Below, in pieces: positions 1-8,165 of a DNA stretch of 17,581 bases. The stretch comes from an uncultured Eubacteriales bacterium. GTDB lineage: Bacteria; Bacillota; Clostridia; Oscillospirales; CAG-272. The number at the start of each line of letters is the position of its first letter. Position 1 is the first letter of the stretch. The notes under the pieces were generated by a model that worked only from the letters and a program-made list of their open reading frames with translations, was not told the DNA's origin and made no database searches. Both the position numbers and the translations under genes were made by a program. The stretch spans positions 1-17,581 of the forward strand of contig URDS01000050.1 of NCBI GenBank assembly GCA_900546635.1, read 5' to 3'.

Positions 1-622
1 AGATGCCCCGCTTCAGCCATATGATTTTTTCCAGATTCAGATATTTTTTGAGCGTATCCTCGATCTCCTCGCGGCTGAGGTGCGGGTTGCGTCCCTCGGA
101 AAGCAGGCATTCCTCGGTGACGACCAGCGTGCCCTCGCCGTCTACGTGAATCGAGCCGCCCTCCAGTACAAAACCCTCGGTGCGGTAGCTGTCCGCATCC
201 TCAAGCTCGCAGATTTTCTGCGCCACGGCATCGTCCTTTTCCCACGGGAAGTAGAGGCCGTCCACAAGTCCGCCCCAGGCGTTGAATTCCCAGTCCACGC
301 CGCGAATCTCTTTGCCGTTTGTCACAAAGGTCGGGCCGCAGTCGCGCACCCAGGCGTCATTGTTGGAGATTTCGACCACGCGGACGCAGTCGGGCAGCAA
401 GTGGCGCGCGTTTGCGTACTGATTGGCGCTGACGCATACCGTTACCTGCTCAAAACGGGCAATGGCTTCCGCGACCTTGACAAAGGTCGCTTGGGCGGGT
501 TTGCCGCCGAGTCTCCAGTTGTCGGGGCGTTCAGGCCAGATGATATAGGTGCCGCGGTGGGGTTCAAATTCACCGGGCATCCGAAAGCCGTCTGTTTTTG
601 GATCAGAACTCAGTCTTCTCAT
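1..622 (-). CDS. aguA: Agmatine deiminase, N-terminal 207 residues (gene cut by window edge)
   Basis: Hydrolyses agmatine to N-carbamoylputrescine and ammonia, the first step of the agmatine deiminase pathway. The open frame starts at an ATG at 622 and stays open to base 1. It carries family hallmarks: an N-terminal GEFEPHRGTYIIWP stretch, NNDAWVRDCGPT around residues 88-99 (substrate guanidinium-binding Asp), and EGGSIHVDGEGT near residues 152-163. Family members are about 365-380 residues, so roughly the first half is visible. The catalytic Cys of this guanidino-modifying family lies near the C-terminus, outside the window, so integrity cannot be judged. The start is supported by an AAGGAAA Shine-Dalgarno inside the end of the upstream permease gene; only 3 nt separate that stop from this start, so the genes are cotranscribed and probably translationally coupled. 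Gene order matches the enterococcal agu operon, in which carbamate kinase usually follows. Confidence 0.95.
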   Translation of the reverse strand, partial: MRRLSSDPKTDGFRMPGEFEPHRGTYIIWPERPDNWRLGGKPAQATFVKVAEAIARFEQVTVCVSANQYANARHLLPDCVRVVEISNNDAWVRDCGPTFVTNGKEIRGVDWEFNAWGGLVDGLYFPWEKDDAVAQKICELEDADSYRTEGFVLEGGSIHVDGEGTLVVTEECLLSEGRNPHLSREEIEDTLKKYLNLEKIIWLKRGI

Positions 623-625
623 TTT

Positions 626-2002
626 TTATTTCCTTTTCACAGTATGATTTTTTCGTGCGGCGCGCGCCGCGATGATCTCACCGATCAAAATCGCCACGGC
701 GGTTCCGATCAGCAGGGGCAGCTTTTCACCCAGTTCCTCGGCCGAGGTGTCCAGCGGCACAATGCTGAAAATGACCGAAATGATCAGCAGGATCATTGGC
801 AGATAGGTCATCAGGTGAAGCTTTGCGGAGCCGCCGCCGACTTTAAAGGGACGCGGCGTATCCGGATCGGATTTGCGCAGCTTCAAAAATGCCGGGAACA
901 TCAGAATATAGGACATCAGCAGTGTGATCATATTCAGGGCGAAAAAGCTCCAGAATATATCCTGGCTGGGAATCAGCGGCGCGGCGAGTACGATCAGCGT
1001 GGCAATCACGCCGTTGCTCACGGCGGCGCCGACCGGCATACCGGATTTGCTCGATTTGCCGAGCACGCTCGGCAGCGCGTTCTGTTCGGCGGCGTATTTG
1101 GCAACATAGTTGACGCCGAGCGACCAGGAAATCAGGTTGGCGATCAGCGTATACAGGAACATGATTCCGAAAATCGTGATGATGACGCCGCCGGTTTTTC
1201 CGGTCAGCAGCATAAAGCTTTCCACAATGCCGCTTGATATGGTCAACTCCTCCATCGGGATGGCCACGCTGATGCCGAACGCGGAAAGCAGATAGAAGAC
1301 CGCAATGATAAAGCCGCCGAGAATGATGGCGCGCGGAATTTCTTTGGCCGGATTTTTCATTTCGGAGGCAAAGGTCGTCACGACCTCAAAACCCAAGAAG
1401 TTGAAAATGATAACCGAAATATAGGAAAGTCCACCGGGGCCGAATGAGGGGACAAAGGATGCCGGCGTAAACGCATTGGCCGACCCGCGCGTTACGGCGA
1501 CCCAAATGCCGAGAATGCCGATCACCAGCATAATCGCGGCTTTGAAAAACGCCGCGATATTGAGAATCCACTTGCTGTCGCTGACCTTGAAATTGCTGAT
1601 TATGACCACGCCCCAGATGAAAATGAGTTGAATGACGATGGTCAGCCATGTGCTCATTTCCCGACCGGTCAGCTGGATGATAATATCTGTAAAAAGCACG
1701 GCGAGCGAACCCATCCAGAGCGGGAAGTTGATATAATAGTACCAGGCCACGCGGCTGCCCCAGCGGTTGCCGTATGCGCGCCGCACCCAGTCGTAAATGC
1801 CGCCTTCGTCCTCATAGGCGGTGCCGAGTTCTGCCGAGATCAGTCCGTACGGCAGAAAGAAGCCCAGCAAAAGGAAAATCCACCAGAAAAACTGTGCGTT
1901 GCCGATCGCAGCCGCGGGCGCCGAGGATTCGACGACCAGCACGATGCAAACGGCGGCCAGTACGGCGTCAAACAGCCGGAATTTTTTAACTTTTTCACCC
2001 AA
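626..2002 (-). CDS. aguD: APC-family amino acid/polyamine permease, probable agmatine/putrescine antiporter
   Basis: A 458-residue, very hydrophobic protein with about 12 predicted membrane segments. The APC superfamily layout shows in the first helix region (ESSAPAAAIGNAQFFWW) and in EDEGGIYDWVRRAYG near residues 64-78. It sits between putrescine carbamoyltransferase and agmatine deiminase, the position of the agmatine/putrescine exchanger AguD in lactic acid bacteria. The substrate is therefore inferred from context; from sequence alone it is only an APC permease. No ATG is well placed. I choose a TTG start at 2002 because GAGG at 2015-2012 lies 9 nt upstream. It begins 17 nt after the carbamoyltransferase stop and ends 3 nt before aguA, so the three genes form one tight operon. 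In the family model it imports agmatine and exports putrescine at the cytoplasmic membrane. Confidence 0.88.
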   Translation of the reverse strand: MGEKVKKFRLFDAVLAAVCIVLVVESSAPAAAIGNAQFFWWIFLLLGFFLPYGLISAELGTAYEDEGGIYDWVRRAYGNRWGSRVAWYYYINFPLWMGSLAVLFTDIIIQLTGREMSTWLTIVIQLIFIWGVVIISNFKVSDSKWILNIAAFFKAAIMLVIGILGIWVAVTRGSANAFTPASFVPSFGPGGLSYISVIIFNFLGFEVVTTFASEMKNPAKEIPRAIILGGFIIAVFYLLSAFGISVAIPMEELTISSGIVESFMLLTGKTGGVIITIFGIMFLYTLIANLISWSLGVNYVAKYAAEQNALPSVLGKSSKSGMPVGAAVSNGVIATLIVLAAPLIPSQDIFWSFFALNMITLLMSYILMFPAFLKLRKSDPDTPRPFKVGGGSAKLHLMTYLPMILLIISVIFSIVPLDTSAEELGEKLPLLIGTAVAILIGEIIAARAARKNHTVKRK

Positions 2003-2019
2003 AGCAGGACACCTCGTTT

Positions 2020-3030
2020 TTAGAAAATTTTAAACAATACCTGTTCAAGACAGGTTTTTGCGCATTCATGCCGCCATTCGGGTGCGAGCTTGTCCCGGAG
2101 CAGGTACACCAAAATGCCGCGCATTGCGGTCAGGCGGTTTTCCGCTTCGTCAAACGCGATTGAATAATCGGCGTCCAGTACCTCGTCCGTAACTTCTTCT
2201 CCGCGGCTGGCAGGGAGACAGTGCAGAAACTTTGCATGGGGCGCCGCTTTTTTCATCATCGCGTCTGTAACCTGGTATTTCGGCATGAAAACAGCCAGGC
2301 GTTCCTCGCGCGAGAGCTCCGCGTTATAGAGTCCGTACCATACGTCGGTATAGACAAAGTCGGCGCCCTCAAGCGCTTCGTCCTCGTTTTCGGTTACGCG
2401 GCAACTGCCGCCGGAAATTTCGCAGTTTTGTCTGCCGATTGCCAGCATTTTTTCGCTGAGTTGCTTGCCGCTCGGACCGAACTGCACAAAATCCATGCCG
2501 AGTTTGGTGCTCATCATCATTGTGGAGGCGCAGACCTGCGTCGCGTCGCCGACAAATACGATTTTGCAGTCCTCAATGGATTTGTCTTTCGGCAGATGCT
2601 CCATCATGGTGATCGCGTCGCCCAGTTCCTGGGTGGGGTGGTTGTAGTCGGACATGCCGTTGATGACCGGGATGCTTGAACAGCGGGCAAGGTTTGCTAC
2701 GGTTTCGTGCGCATCTACGCGCGCCATCAGAATGTCCACAAGGCGGGAGAGTACGCGGCCTGTGTCTTCCATGGTTTCATGTCCGCCGAGTTGAATTTGA
2801 CCCGGCGCAAGGTACTGCGCGTGTCCGCCGAGCTGCGCCATGGCGGTTTCAAAGGAGACGCGGGTGCGCGTTGAACTCTGCTGGAAAATCATACCGAGAT
2901 TTTTGTTTTTCAAAAGCTGCGGATAGTAGCCGTTTTTAATACATTTTTTGATGGCCATACTCAGATGAATGATGTCAAGAATTTCTTTTTTTGTGAAGTC
3001 CTGTGTGTCGATCAGATGCTGAATGCTCAT
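2020..3030 (-). CDS. ptcA: Putrescine carbamoyltransferase (ornithine/aspartate carbamoyltransferase family)
   Basis: Phosphorolyses N-carbamoylputrescine to putrescine and carbamoyl phosphate, which carbamate kinase can use to make ATP. Length is 336 residues, close to characterised enzymes. Carbamoyl-phosphate motif SSTRTRVSFE lies at about residues 52-61, HPTQELGD near 131-138 and HCLPA near 270-274. Where ornithine carbamoyltransferases have an SMG loop, this protein reads TDVWYGLYNAE, the form associated with putrescine enzymes, and it has an extended C-terminal helix (residues ~305-336). With the neighbouring deiminase and permease, this favours putrescine over ornithine carbamoyltransferase. 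The frame is open upstream to an ATG at 3135, but those 35 extra residues look like noncoding sequence. The ATG at 3030 is preceded by AAAGGAAA about 6 nt away and begins MSIQHLID, as relatives do. It is the first gene of the minus-strand operon. Confidence 0.93.
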   Translation of the reverse strand: MSIQHLIDTQDFTKKEILDIIHLSMAIKKCIKNGYYPQLLKNKNLGMIFQQSSTRTRVSFETAMAQLGGHAQYLAPGQIQLGGHETMEDTGRVLSRLVDILMARVDAHETVANLARCSSIPVINGMSDYNHPTQELGDAITMMEHLPKDKSIEDCKIVFVGDATQVCASTMMMSTKLGMDFVQFGPSGKQLSEKMLAIGRQNCEISGGSCRVTENEDEALEGADFVYTDVWYGLYNAELSREERLAVFMPKYQVTDAMMKKAAPHAKFLHCLPASRGEEVTDEVLDADYSIAFDEAENRLTAMRGILVYLLRDKLAPEWRHECAKTCLEQVLFKIF

Positions 3031-3389
3031 ATTTGTTTCCTTTCTTTTCGCTTGCGGGGCGCTTTCGGCCGCGGCCTTGCTCCCGGCAGATTTATAGTAT
3101 GTGCATGGAACGATGCGCGGTCGGTCCGGTCTCATTTTTGTTTATGATGACAGGAAAGACCGTCGCGTTTAGTATTCTGTAAGAATCAGGAATTTATTCA
3201 GAAACAGTTCTAATTCGGTCTGAATTTTGCTTTTGATTTTTGTGTTATGGATATGAAAATTCTACTTTGATGCTTTGACCAAGCAACAATTTTTTGTGTA
3301 AATTGCCCGCAGATTTTTGAATGGATTTTGCGATTTCTGTTTGTTATACTGAAATTAAAGTAATTCTATACTGAGAAAGGAAGGGCAAA
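3031..3389. promoter_or_regulatory. Divergent intergenic region between the agu operon and the sialidase-like lipoprotein gene
   Basis: This 359-base AT-rich stretch must hold both promoters. For the plus-strand gene, TTGACC at 3275-3280 and TAAATT at 3299-3304 (18-nt spacer) are one candidate. TATACT at 3345-3350 and at 3367-3372 are possible -10 boxes without good -35 partners; they lie in a direct repeat, TATACTGA at 3345 and 3367, exactly 22 bp apart. On the minus strand TTGCTT (3292-3287) and TAGAAT (3270-3265), 16 nt apart, are a weak candidate for the agu operon. An inverted repeat, ATTCAGA at 3196-3202 and TCTGAAT at 3219-3225, could be an operator. No regulator gene (for example the LuxR-type AguR of enterococci) is in the window. 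None of these sites is certain. Confidence 0.4.
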
Positions 3390-5177
3390 ATGCTGAGCAA
3401 AAGAATTTCTGCGTTGGTATTGTGCGCGGTTTTTTGTGTGTCTGGAATGCTTTATGCCTGCAAAGAGAATCGGGAGGATGACGTGTTTACAATAGAGGAT
3501 TTACATATTCATCGCTTTGAAGAATTAAATCAGGCAAACGAACAAAAAGACAGCCATGCGGACAGCGCGGATACAAGCTATCTTGTTTTGGATTATGCGC
3601 AAAGCACGTCGATTTCCGGTACTGTGCTCGGCACGAGCAATGCGTGGTATCCGAGACTGCGCAAGTCGGGCGATACTTACTTTTTGTTTTACAATACCGG
3701 CAAAAACGGTCCGGCGATCGCCTATGTTTCCAGCATCGATTTGAAAAACTGGTCGAAACCGTCCACGCTTTTTGCCGCGGCCGGTATTCGGTATGCCAGC
3801 CCGGAAGCGCTGGTCACCGCGAGCGGGGACATCCTTGTGTTTGCTGCATGGAGATCGGATGCGTATGAGTACACGACGGCGGGCGGCGGTATCGCGCTGC
3901 GCCGCTCGAAGGACAACGGCGCTACATGGGGCGCTGAGGAAAAATTTTATCTCGGCACCAACTGGGAACCGTATGCATATCAGCTGCCCGACACCGGGGA
4001 GATCCAGGTGTATTTTACCAATACAACCATGCATCATTTTTCAAACGGCAAAAATACGTCTACCGGAACGGCGATGATCCGCTCTTTTGACAACGGATAT
4101 ACCTGGAACTGTTCTGCGACGGAGCCGATGCAGAATGAGATCGTGGCGCAGCAGGCGACGGAGGTCATCGAGGGCGTTCAGTATTATTCGGATCAGATGC
4201 CGGTCGCGGTAAAACTGCATAACGGCACCATCGCGCTTGCGCTCGAAAGCCGCCTGAACCGCACCGGAACCTACAAAATTACGATGGCGTATTCGGATGA
4301 TAACTGGAAGACGACGCTTGCGCCGGACGAAGAGGGGCCCGCTGACAAGGCGACCAATATTTATGACGGCACGGGGCCGTATATCCGGCAGTTTGATTCC
4401 GGAGAGGTGGTGCTCAGTTTTACGCAGAAAAATGACAACGCACGGATCGGATTTTTCCTGAGTGATTCGGACGCGCGCGATTTTCGCCGCGTATATTCCG
4501 CAGATGTCCGGGGTACGTGGTGCGGGTTGGAAATGCTCGGCACGCATACGCTGGCCGCGGTTGTGGGCAGTCCCGACGAGGTGGAAACACGGCAGTTGAA
4601 TCTGATGATACTGCATCTGAATCACAGCATCGGCGCGCCTTATACGCACATTCGTGTGAACGGAAACAATACCGACTGGGTTGGGGATGAGGCTGTTTTC
4701 GTAGGCTCCAAAACGAATGCTTCGGCCAGCATCCGGGTTGCGCATGACGATGAAAACGTGTATTTTCTGGTGGAGCGCATTGATTCCTGTATTACAAAAG
4801 AGGACGCCATGACGCTGCGTATCGCGACCGGCGCGGTGGAGGAGAATACCTATCTTGAGGTCGAAATGGATCTTGAGGGCGTGTCCTCGCTTGCATACGG
4901 CCGCGGTTCGCGGATTACGGAGACGCTTTCCGCCGATGCGGTGCGCTGTGCGATTTCGGTCAAGGGCACGGTCGATGAGAATGCGGATGATACCGGAATT
5001 TTGTATGAGCTTGCCGTGCCGAAAACGCTGCTCGGAGAGAATTTCGGGCCGGAGGGACGGTTTTATCCGGTTATTACGAATCATGATGATGGCCGCACCG
5101 AAAATGATACACTGAGCGCCTCGATTCGCAGCGATGTATCCACTTGGCCGGTATTTCATTTGACGAAAGCAAAGTAG
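3390..5177 (+). CDS. Secreted lipoprotein with BNR/Asp-box (sialidase-like) beta-propeller and C-terminal CBM9-like domain
   Basis: A 595-residue protein with a lipoprotein signal peptide: basic start, hydrophobic core and lipobox LYAC with the lipidated Cys at 24, so it is probably anchored outside the membrane. Residues ~65-415 form a propeller-like region with Asp-boxes SKDNGATW (173-180) and SFDNGYTW (232-239) and a degenerate SDDNWKTT (302-309). An early WYPRLRKSGDTYFLFY strand resembles the first blade of sialidase/GH93-like enzymes. Residues ~425-595 (NGNNTDWVGDEAVFVG, then DENVYFLVERID) resemble a CBM9-type carbohydrate-binding domain. A glycan-active or glycan-binding surface role follows from the family; sialic acid specificity cannot be read from the sequence. 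The start has an AAAGGAAGG ribosome site at 3376-3384. It is divergent from the agu operon, so apparently a single-gene unit ending at the 5196-5235 terminator. Confidence 0.82.
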   Translation: MLSKRISALVLCAVFCVSGMLYACKENREDDVFTIEDLHIHRFEELNQANEQKDSHADSADTSYLVLDYAQSTSISGTVLGTSNAWYPRLRKSGDTYFLFYNTGKNGPAIAYVSSIDLKNWSKPSTLFAAAGIRYASPEALVTASGDILVFAAWRSDAYEYTTAGGGIALRRSKDNGATWGAEEKFYLGTNWEPYAYQLPDTGEIQVYFTNTTMHHFSNGKNTSTGTAMIRSFDNGYTWNCSATEPMQNEIVAQQATEVIEGVQYYSDQMPVAVKLHNGTIALALESRLNRTGTYKITMAYSDDNWKTTLAPDEEGPADKATNIYDGTGPYIRQFDSGEVVLSFTQKNDNARIGFFLSDSDARDFRRVYSADVRGTWCGLEMLGTHTLAAVVGSPDEVETRQLNLMILHLNHSIGAPYTHIRVNGNNTDWVGDEAVFVGSKTNASASIRVAHDDENVYFLVERIDSCITKEDAMTLRIATGAVEENTYLEVEMDLEGVSSLAYGRGSRITETLSADAVRCAISVKGTVDENADDTGILYELAVPKTLLGENFGPEGRFYPVITNHDDGRTENDTLSASIRSDVSTWPVFHLTKAK

Positions 5178-5195
5178 GCGGTGAAAAAGAATCAA

Positions 5196-5235
5196 AAAAT
5201 GCCATCGGAATTGTTGAAATTCCGGTGGCATTTTG
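5196..5235. terminator. Bidirectional intrinsic terminator between the lipoprotein gene and gatB
   Basis: The arms AAAATGCCA-T-CGGAATT and AATTCCG-G-TGGCATTTT form a hairpin of about 16 pairs with one T/G step and a short loop. The minus-strand transcript (from gatB) runs into a six-T tract, a strong signal. The plus-strand transcript runs into TTTTGT, which is weaker. It lies between two converging genes, 18 nt past one stop and about 40 nt past the other. Confidence 0.85.
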
Positions 5236-5276
5236 TAATTGTCGGAAAGCCTTGGCTTTCGACGGTTCAAAGAGGT

Positions 5277-6689
5277 TTATTTCAAAAGTTCGTCAAGCAG
5301 CCGGCTGCAAAGCGCGGGATTGGCTCTTCCGCCGCTTTTGGCCATGACCGCGCCGACAATCGATTTCGCCGCGGCGGTTTTGCCCGCGCGGAAATCCGCG
5401 ACGGCTTTCGGATTGGCGTCCATTGCCTCTTTTAAAAGGGCAGTCAGCATCTTTGCGTCGGAAATCTGCGCAAGTCCGCGCGCCTTTACGATTTCCTCGG
5501 GATCGTCGTCCTTTACGGAACATTCGGCAATCAGCTTTTTGGCCGTGCCGGAGTTGATCACGCCGTCGCCCGCCATATCGGCAATTTTGGCCAGCGCCTT
5601 TGGCGCAAGCGCGACGGCGCCGTCCTCGCTGTAGCGAAGCACTTCCGAGATCATCATGTTCGCGACGGTTTTCGGATAACGGGAGGCGTTTGCCGCGCGC
5701 TCAAAATAGGTTGCCGTATCCGGCGATGCGCAAATTTGTTCGGCGTCGTAAGCGGTCAGTGCGTATTCAGACATGTATTTTGCCTTGCGCGCATCGGGCA
5801 GCGCCGGAATCTCGTCCGCAAGCGCCTGGATGCGCGCTTCGCTTGTGACAATCGGCGCGAGATCCGGATCGGGGAAGTAGCGGTAGTCGTCCGCATCCTC
5901 TTTGGAGCGCATGGAGAACGTCTTGCCGGAGGCGGCGTCAAAACGGCGGGTTTCCTGCACGATCTTGTTCCCCGCTTCCAGTTCCTCGATCTGACGCTCA
6001 AACTCGTATTCGATCGCCTTGGCGATAAAGGCAAAGGAGTTGATGTTTTTCATCTCGGTACGTGTGCCGAGCGTCTCTTCCCCGCGTTTGCGAACCGACA
6101 GGTTCACATCGCAGCGGAGCGAGCCTTCGTTCATTTTGCAGTCGGATACGCCCGCGTACAGCATCAGCGCGCGGAGCTTTTTGACGTAGGCGACCGCTTC
6201 TTCCGCACTGCGGATGTCCGGTTCGGATACGATTTCGATCAGCGGAACGCCGCAGCGGTTTGCGTCAAAGAGCGTTCCCTTATCGGTATGCACAAGCTTG
6301 CCCGCGTCCTCTTCAATGTGGATGCGCGTGATGCGGATCTTTTTCGGCCCCGCGTGGGTTTCGATCTCCAAAAATCCGTCGCTGCAAAGGGGCAGATCGT
6401 ATTGGGAGATCTGATAGGCTTTCGGCAGATCGGGGTAGAAGTAGTTTTTTCTGTCCTGTTTTGAATAAGCGGCGATGGTGCAGTTTGCCGCAAGTCCCGC
6501 TTTGATGGCGTAGCGGACGACCTCTTCGTTCAGCTTCGGGAGCGTACCCGGATAGCCGAGGCAGATCGGGCAGACATGTGTGTTCGGCTCGGCGCCGAAC
6601 GCGGTCGGGCAGGCGCAGAAGATTTTGGTTTTGGTTTTCAGTTCGACGTGGACTTCCAGACCGATGACCATTTCATAAGCTGTGTTCAT
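5277..6689 (-). CDS. gatB: Aspartyl/glutamyl-tRNA(Asn/Gln) amidotransferase subunit B
   Basis: tRNA-binding and kinase subunit of the cytoplasmic GatCAB complex. It activates Asp-tRNA(Asn) or Glu-tRNA(Gln) with ATP before amidation by ammonia channelled from GatA. The 470-residue length is normal. Signatures are GLEVHVEL (~residues 10-17), the Cys-containing NTHVCPICLGYPGTLPKLNE segment (~36-55), HIEEDAGKL, DANRCGVPLIEIVSEPD, CDVNLSVR and KEDADDYRYFPDPDL, followed by a helical YqeY-like tail. The ATG at 6689 overlaps the gatA stop by one base (TAATG), with GGAGG seven to eight nt upstream inside gatA. Last gene of the T-box-controlled operon, followed by the 5196-5235 terminator. Confidence 0.97.
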   Translation of the reverse strand: MNTAYEMVIGLEVHVELKTKTKIFCACPTAFGAEPNTHVCPICLGYPGTLPKLNEEVVRYAIKAGLAANCTIAAYSKQDRKNYFYPDLPKAYQISQYDLPLCSDGFLEIETHAGPKKIRITRIHIEEDAGKLVHTDKGTLFDANRCGVPLIEIVSEPDIRSAEEAVAYVKKLRALMLYAGVSDCKMNEGSLRCDVNLSVRKRGEETLGTRTEMKNINSFAFIAKAIEYEFERQIEELEAGNKIVQETRRFDAASGKTFSMRSKEDADDYRYFPDPDLAPIVTSEARIQALADEIPALPDARKAKYMSEYALTAYDAEQICASPDTATYFERAANASRYPKTVANMMISEVLRYSEDGAVALAPKALAKIADMAGDGVINSGTAKKLIAECSVKDDDPEEIVKARGLAQISDAKMLTALLKEAMDANPKAVADFRAGKTAAAKSIVGAVMAKSGGRANPALCSRLLDELLK

Positions 6690-8152
6690 TACCGTGCCTC
6701 CTCCGCTAAAATTTTGTCCGCCGTGCCGACGGCGTCCTCAAGCGCGGCCGCCGCGCGGTAAATGGTGGCCTCGCCGAAGCGGCGGCCGATGAACTGCGCG
6801 CCGATCGGCAGATTGCCCGCCCCGCGTCCGCAGGGCAGGGAGACAGCGGGCAGTCCCGCGATGTTGACCGGCACCGTATAAATGTCGCCGCGGTACATTT
6901 CAAGGGGATCGGCCGATTTTTCGCCGATTTTGTAGGCCGTGCTCGGCGCGACGGGGCCGAAGATGCAGTCGCAGTCGGCGAGCGCTTCCTCAAACTGCCG
7001 GATAATCAGACCGCGCACCTGCTGCGCTTTTTTGTAGTAGGCGTCGTAGTAGCCCGCGCTCAGTACGAAGGTGCCGAGCATGATGCGGCGCTTGACCTCT
7101 TCGCCGAATCCCTCGCTGCGGCTTTTTACATAGAGGTCGGAGATGTCCTCATAGCTTGAAGCGCGGTGGCCGTAGCGCACGCCGTCAAAACGTGCAAGGT
7201 TGGAGGACGCCTCCGCGCCCGAAATCACATAATAGGCGGGCAGGGCAAAGTCGAGCGCGGGCATGGACACCTCTTTGAACTTGGCGCCGGCGTCCTTTAA
7301 AAGATCGACGGCATGGATCAGCGCTTTTTGCACCTCGCTGTCCCCGGCGGAGAAAAACTGGCGGGGCAGGGCGATTTTCAGGCCTTTTGCACCCTTCTCG
7401 ATGTCCTTTGCGCAGCTTTCATAGGCGCGCATAACCGAGGTCGAGTCCATTTCGTCGTAACCGCAGATCGCGTCCATCACAAGCGAGTTGTCGCGCACGG
7501 TTTTGGTCAGCGGACCGATCTGGTCAAGTGATGAGGCGAACGCAATCAGGCCGTAGCGGGATACGCTGCCGTAGGTCGGTTTTGCGCCGACAACGCCGCA
7601 GAATGCGGCGGGCTGGCGGACGGAGCCGCCGGTGTCGCTTCCGATGGCAAAGGCCGCTTCGTTGGCGGCGACCGCCGCCGCGCTTCCGCCGGAGGAACCG
7701 CCTGGAACCCGGCTTGTGTCGCGCGGATTGCGCGTGATTTTCATAGCCGAGTTTTCCGTACTGGAACCCATGGCAAATTCATCCATGTTCACTTTTCCGA
7801 GCAGTACGGTGTCTTCAAGCTTTTTGACCACGGTCGCGTCGTAGGGAGGCGTAAAGTTTTCGAGCATTTTGGAGGCGCAGGTCGTTTTCACGCCTCGCGT
7901 GCAGATGTTGTCCTTGATCGCCGCCGGAACGCCGGCAAGCGGGGAGAGCGTTTCGCCGCTTGCGCGTCTATGGTCAATTTCCTTGGCTTTTTCCATGGCG
8001 CGCTCGGCAGTCAGCGTGATGTAAGCGCCGATTTTGCTTTCGCTTTGTTCGATATTTTTAAGATACGCGCCGGTCAGTTCCGATGCGCTGATTTCACGGC
8101 TTTGCAGCAGTTCGGTTTGCCGGCAAAGCGTGAGTTTTGTTAAATTTTTCAT
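6689..8152 (-). CDS. gatA: Aspartyl/glutamyl-tRNA(Asn/Gln) amidotransferase subunit A (glutamine amidase)
   Basis: Amidase-signature subunit that releases ammonia from glutamine for GatB. Length is 487 residues, typical. The Ser-cisSer-Lys triad is visible: K80 in GVPAAIKDN, S153 in GGSSGGSAAAV and the nucleophile S177 in GSDTGGSVRQPAAFCG. The frame is open upstream to 8413, but that part is a basic, low-complexity shadow of the gatC region. The ATG at 8152 has a strong AAGGAGG Shine-Dalgarno at 8167-8161, overlapping the aspS-gatC stop codon; only 13 nt separate the two genes. It overlaps gatB by one base at its end. All three subunits (GatC as a fused domain) are thus made from one message, as expected for an obligate heterotrimer. 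Confidence 0.97.
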   Translation of the reverse strand: MKNLTKLTLCRQTELLQSREISASELTGAYLKNIEQSESKIGAYITLTAERAMEKAKEIDHRRASGETLSPLAGVPAAIKDNICTRGVKTTCASKMLENFTPPYDATVVKKLEDTVLLGKVNMDEFAMGSSTENSAMKITRNPRDTSRVPGGSSGGSAAAVAANEAAFAIGSDTGGSVRQPAAFCGVVGAKPTYGSVSRYGLIAFASSLDQIGPLTKTVRDNSLVMDAICGYDEMDSTSVMRAYESCAKDIEKGAKGLKIALPRQFFSAGDSEVQKALIHAVDLLKDAGAKFKEVSMPALDFALPAYYVISGAEASSNLARFDGVRYGHRASSYEDISDLYVKSRSEGFGEEVKRRIMLGTFVLSAGYYDAYYKKAQQVRGLIIRQFEEALADCDCIFGPVAPSTAYKIGEKSADPLEMYRGDIYTVPVNIAGLPAVSLPCGRGAGNLPIGAQFIGRRFGEATIYRAAAALEDAVGTADKILAEEAR

Positions 8153-8165
8153 TTTGCCGTCCTCC

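Noticed and set aside
80..1237. 385-codon plus-strand open frame across aguA and aguD
   Set aside because: It lies opposite two clear genes in a tight operon, has no domain-like content and no ribosome site; a composition shadow.
2020..3030. Ornithine carbamoyltransferase for arginine metabolism
   Set aside because: The ornithine-type SMG loop is replaced by a YGLY-type loop and the neighbours are agmatine-pathway genes.
3031..3135. N-terminal extension of the putrescine carbamoyltransferase frame
   Set aside because: Relatives start at MSIQ-like residues, the ATG at 3030 has a good ribosome site, and the extension has no conserved character.
4041..5270. 409-codon minus-strand open frame opposite the lipoprotein gene
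   Set aside because: Arg/His-rich, with no recognisable domain, and it spans the terminator; an antisense shadow of a well-supported gene.
5736..6464. 242-codon plus-strand open frame opposite gatB
   Set aside because: Mirror frame of a conserved gene; no start signal or family match.
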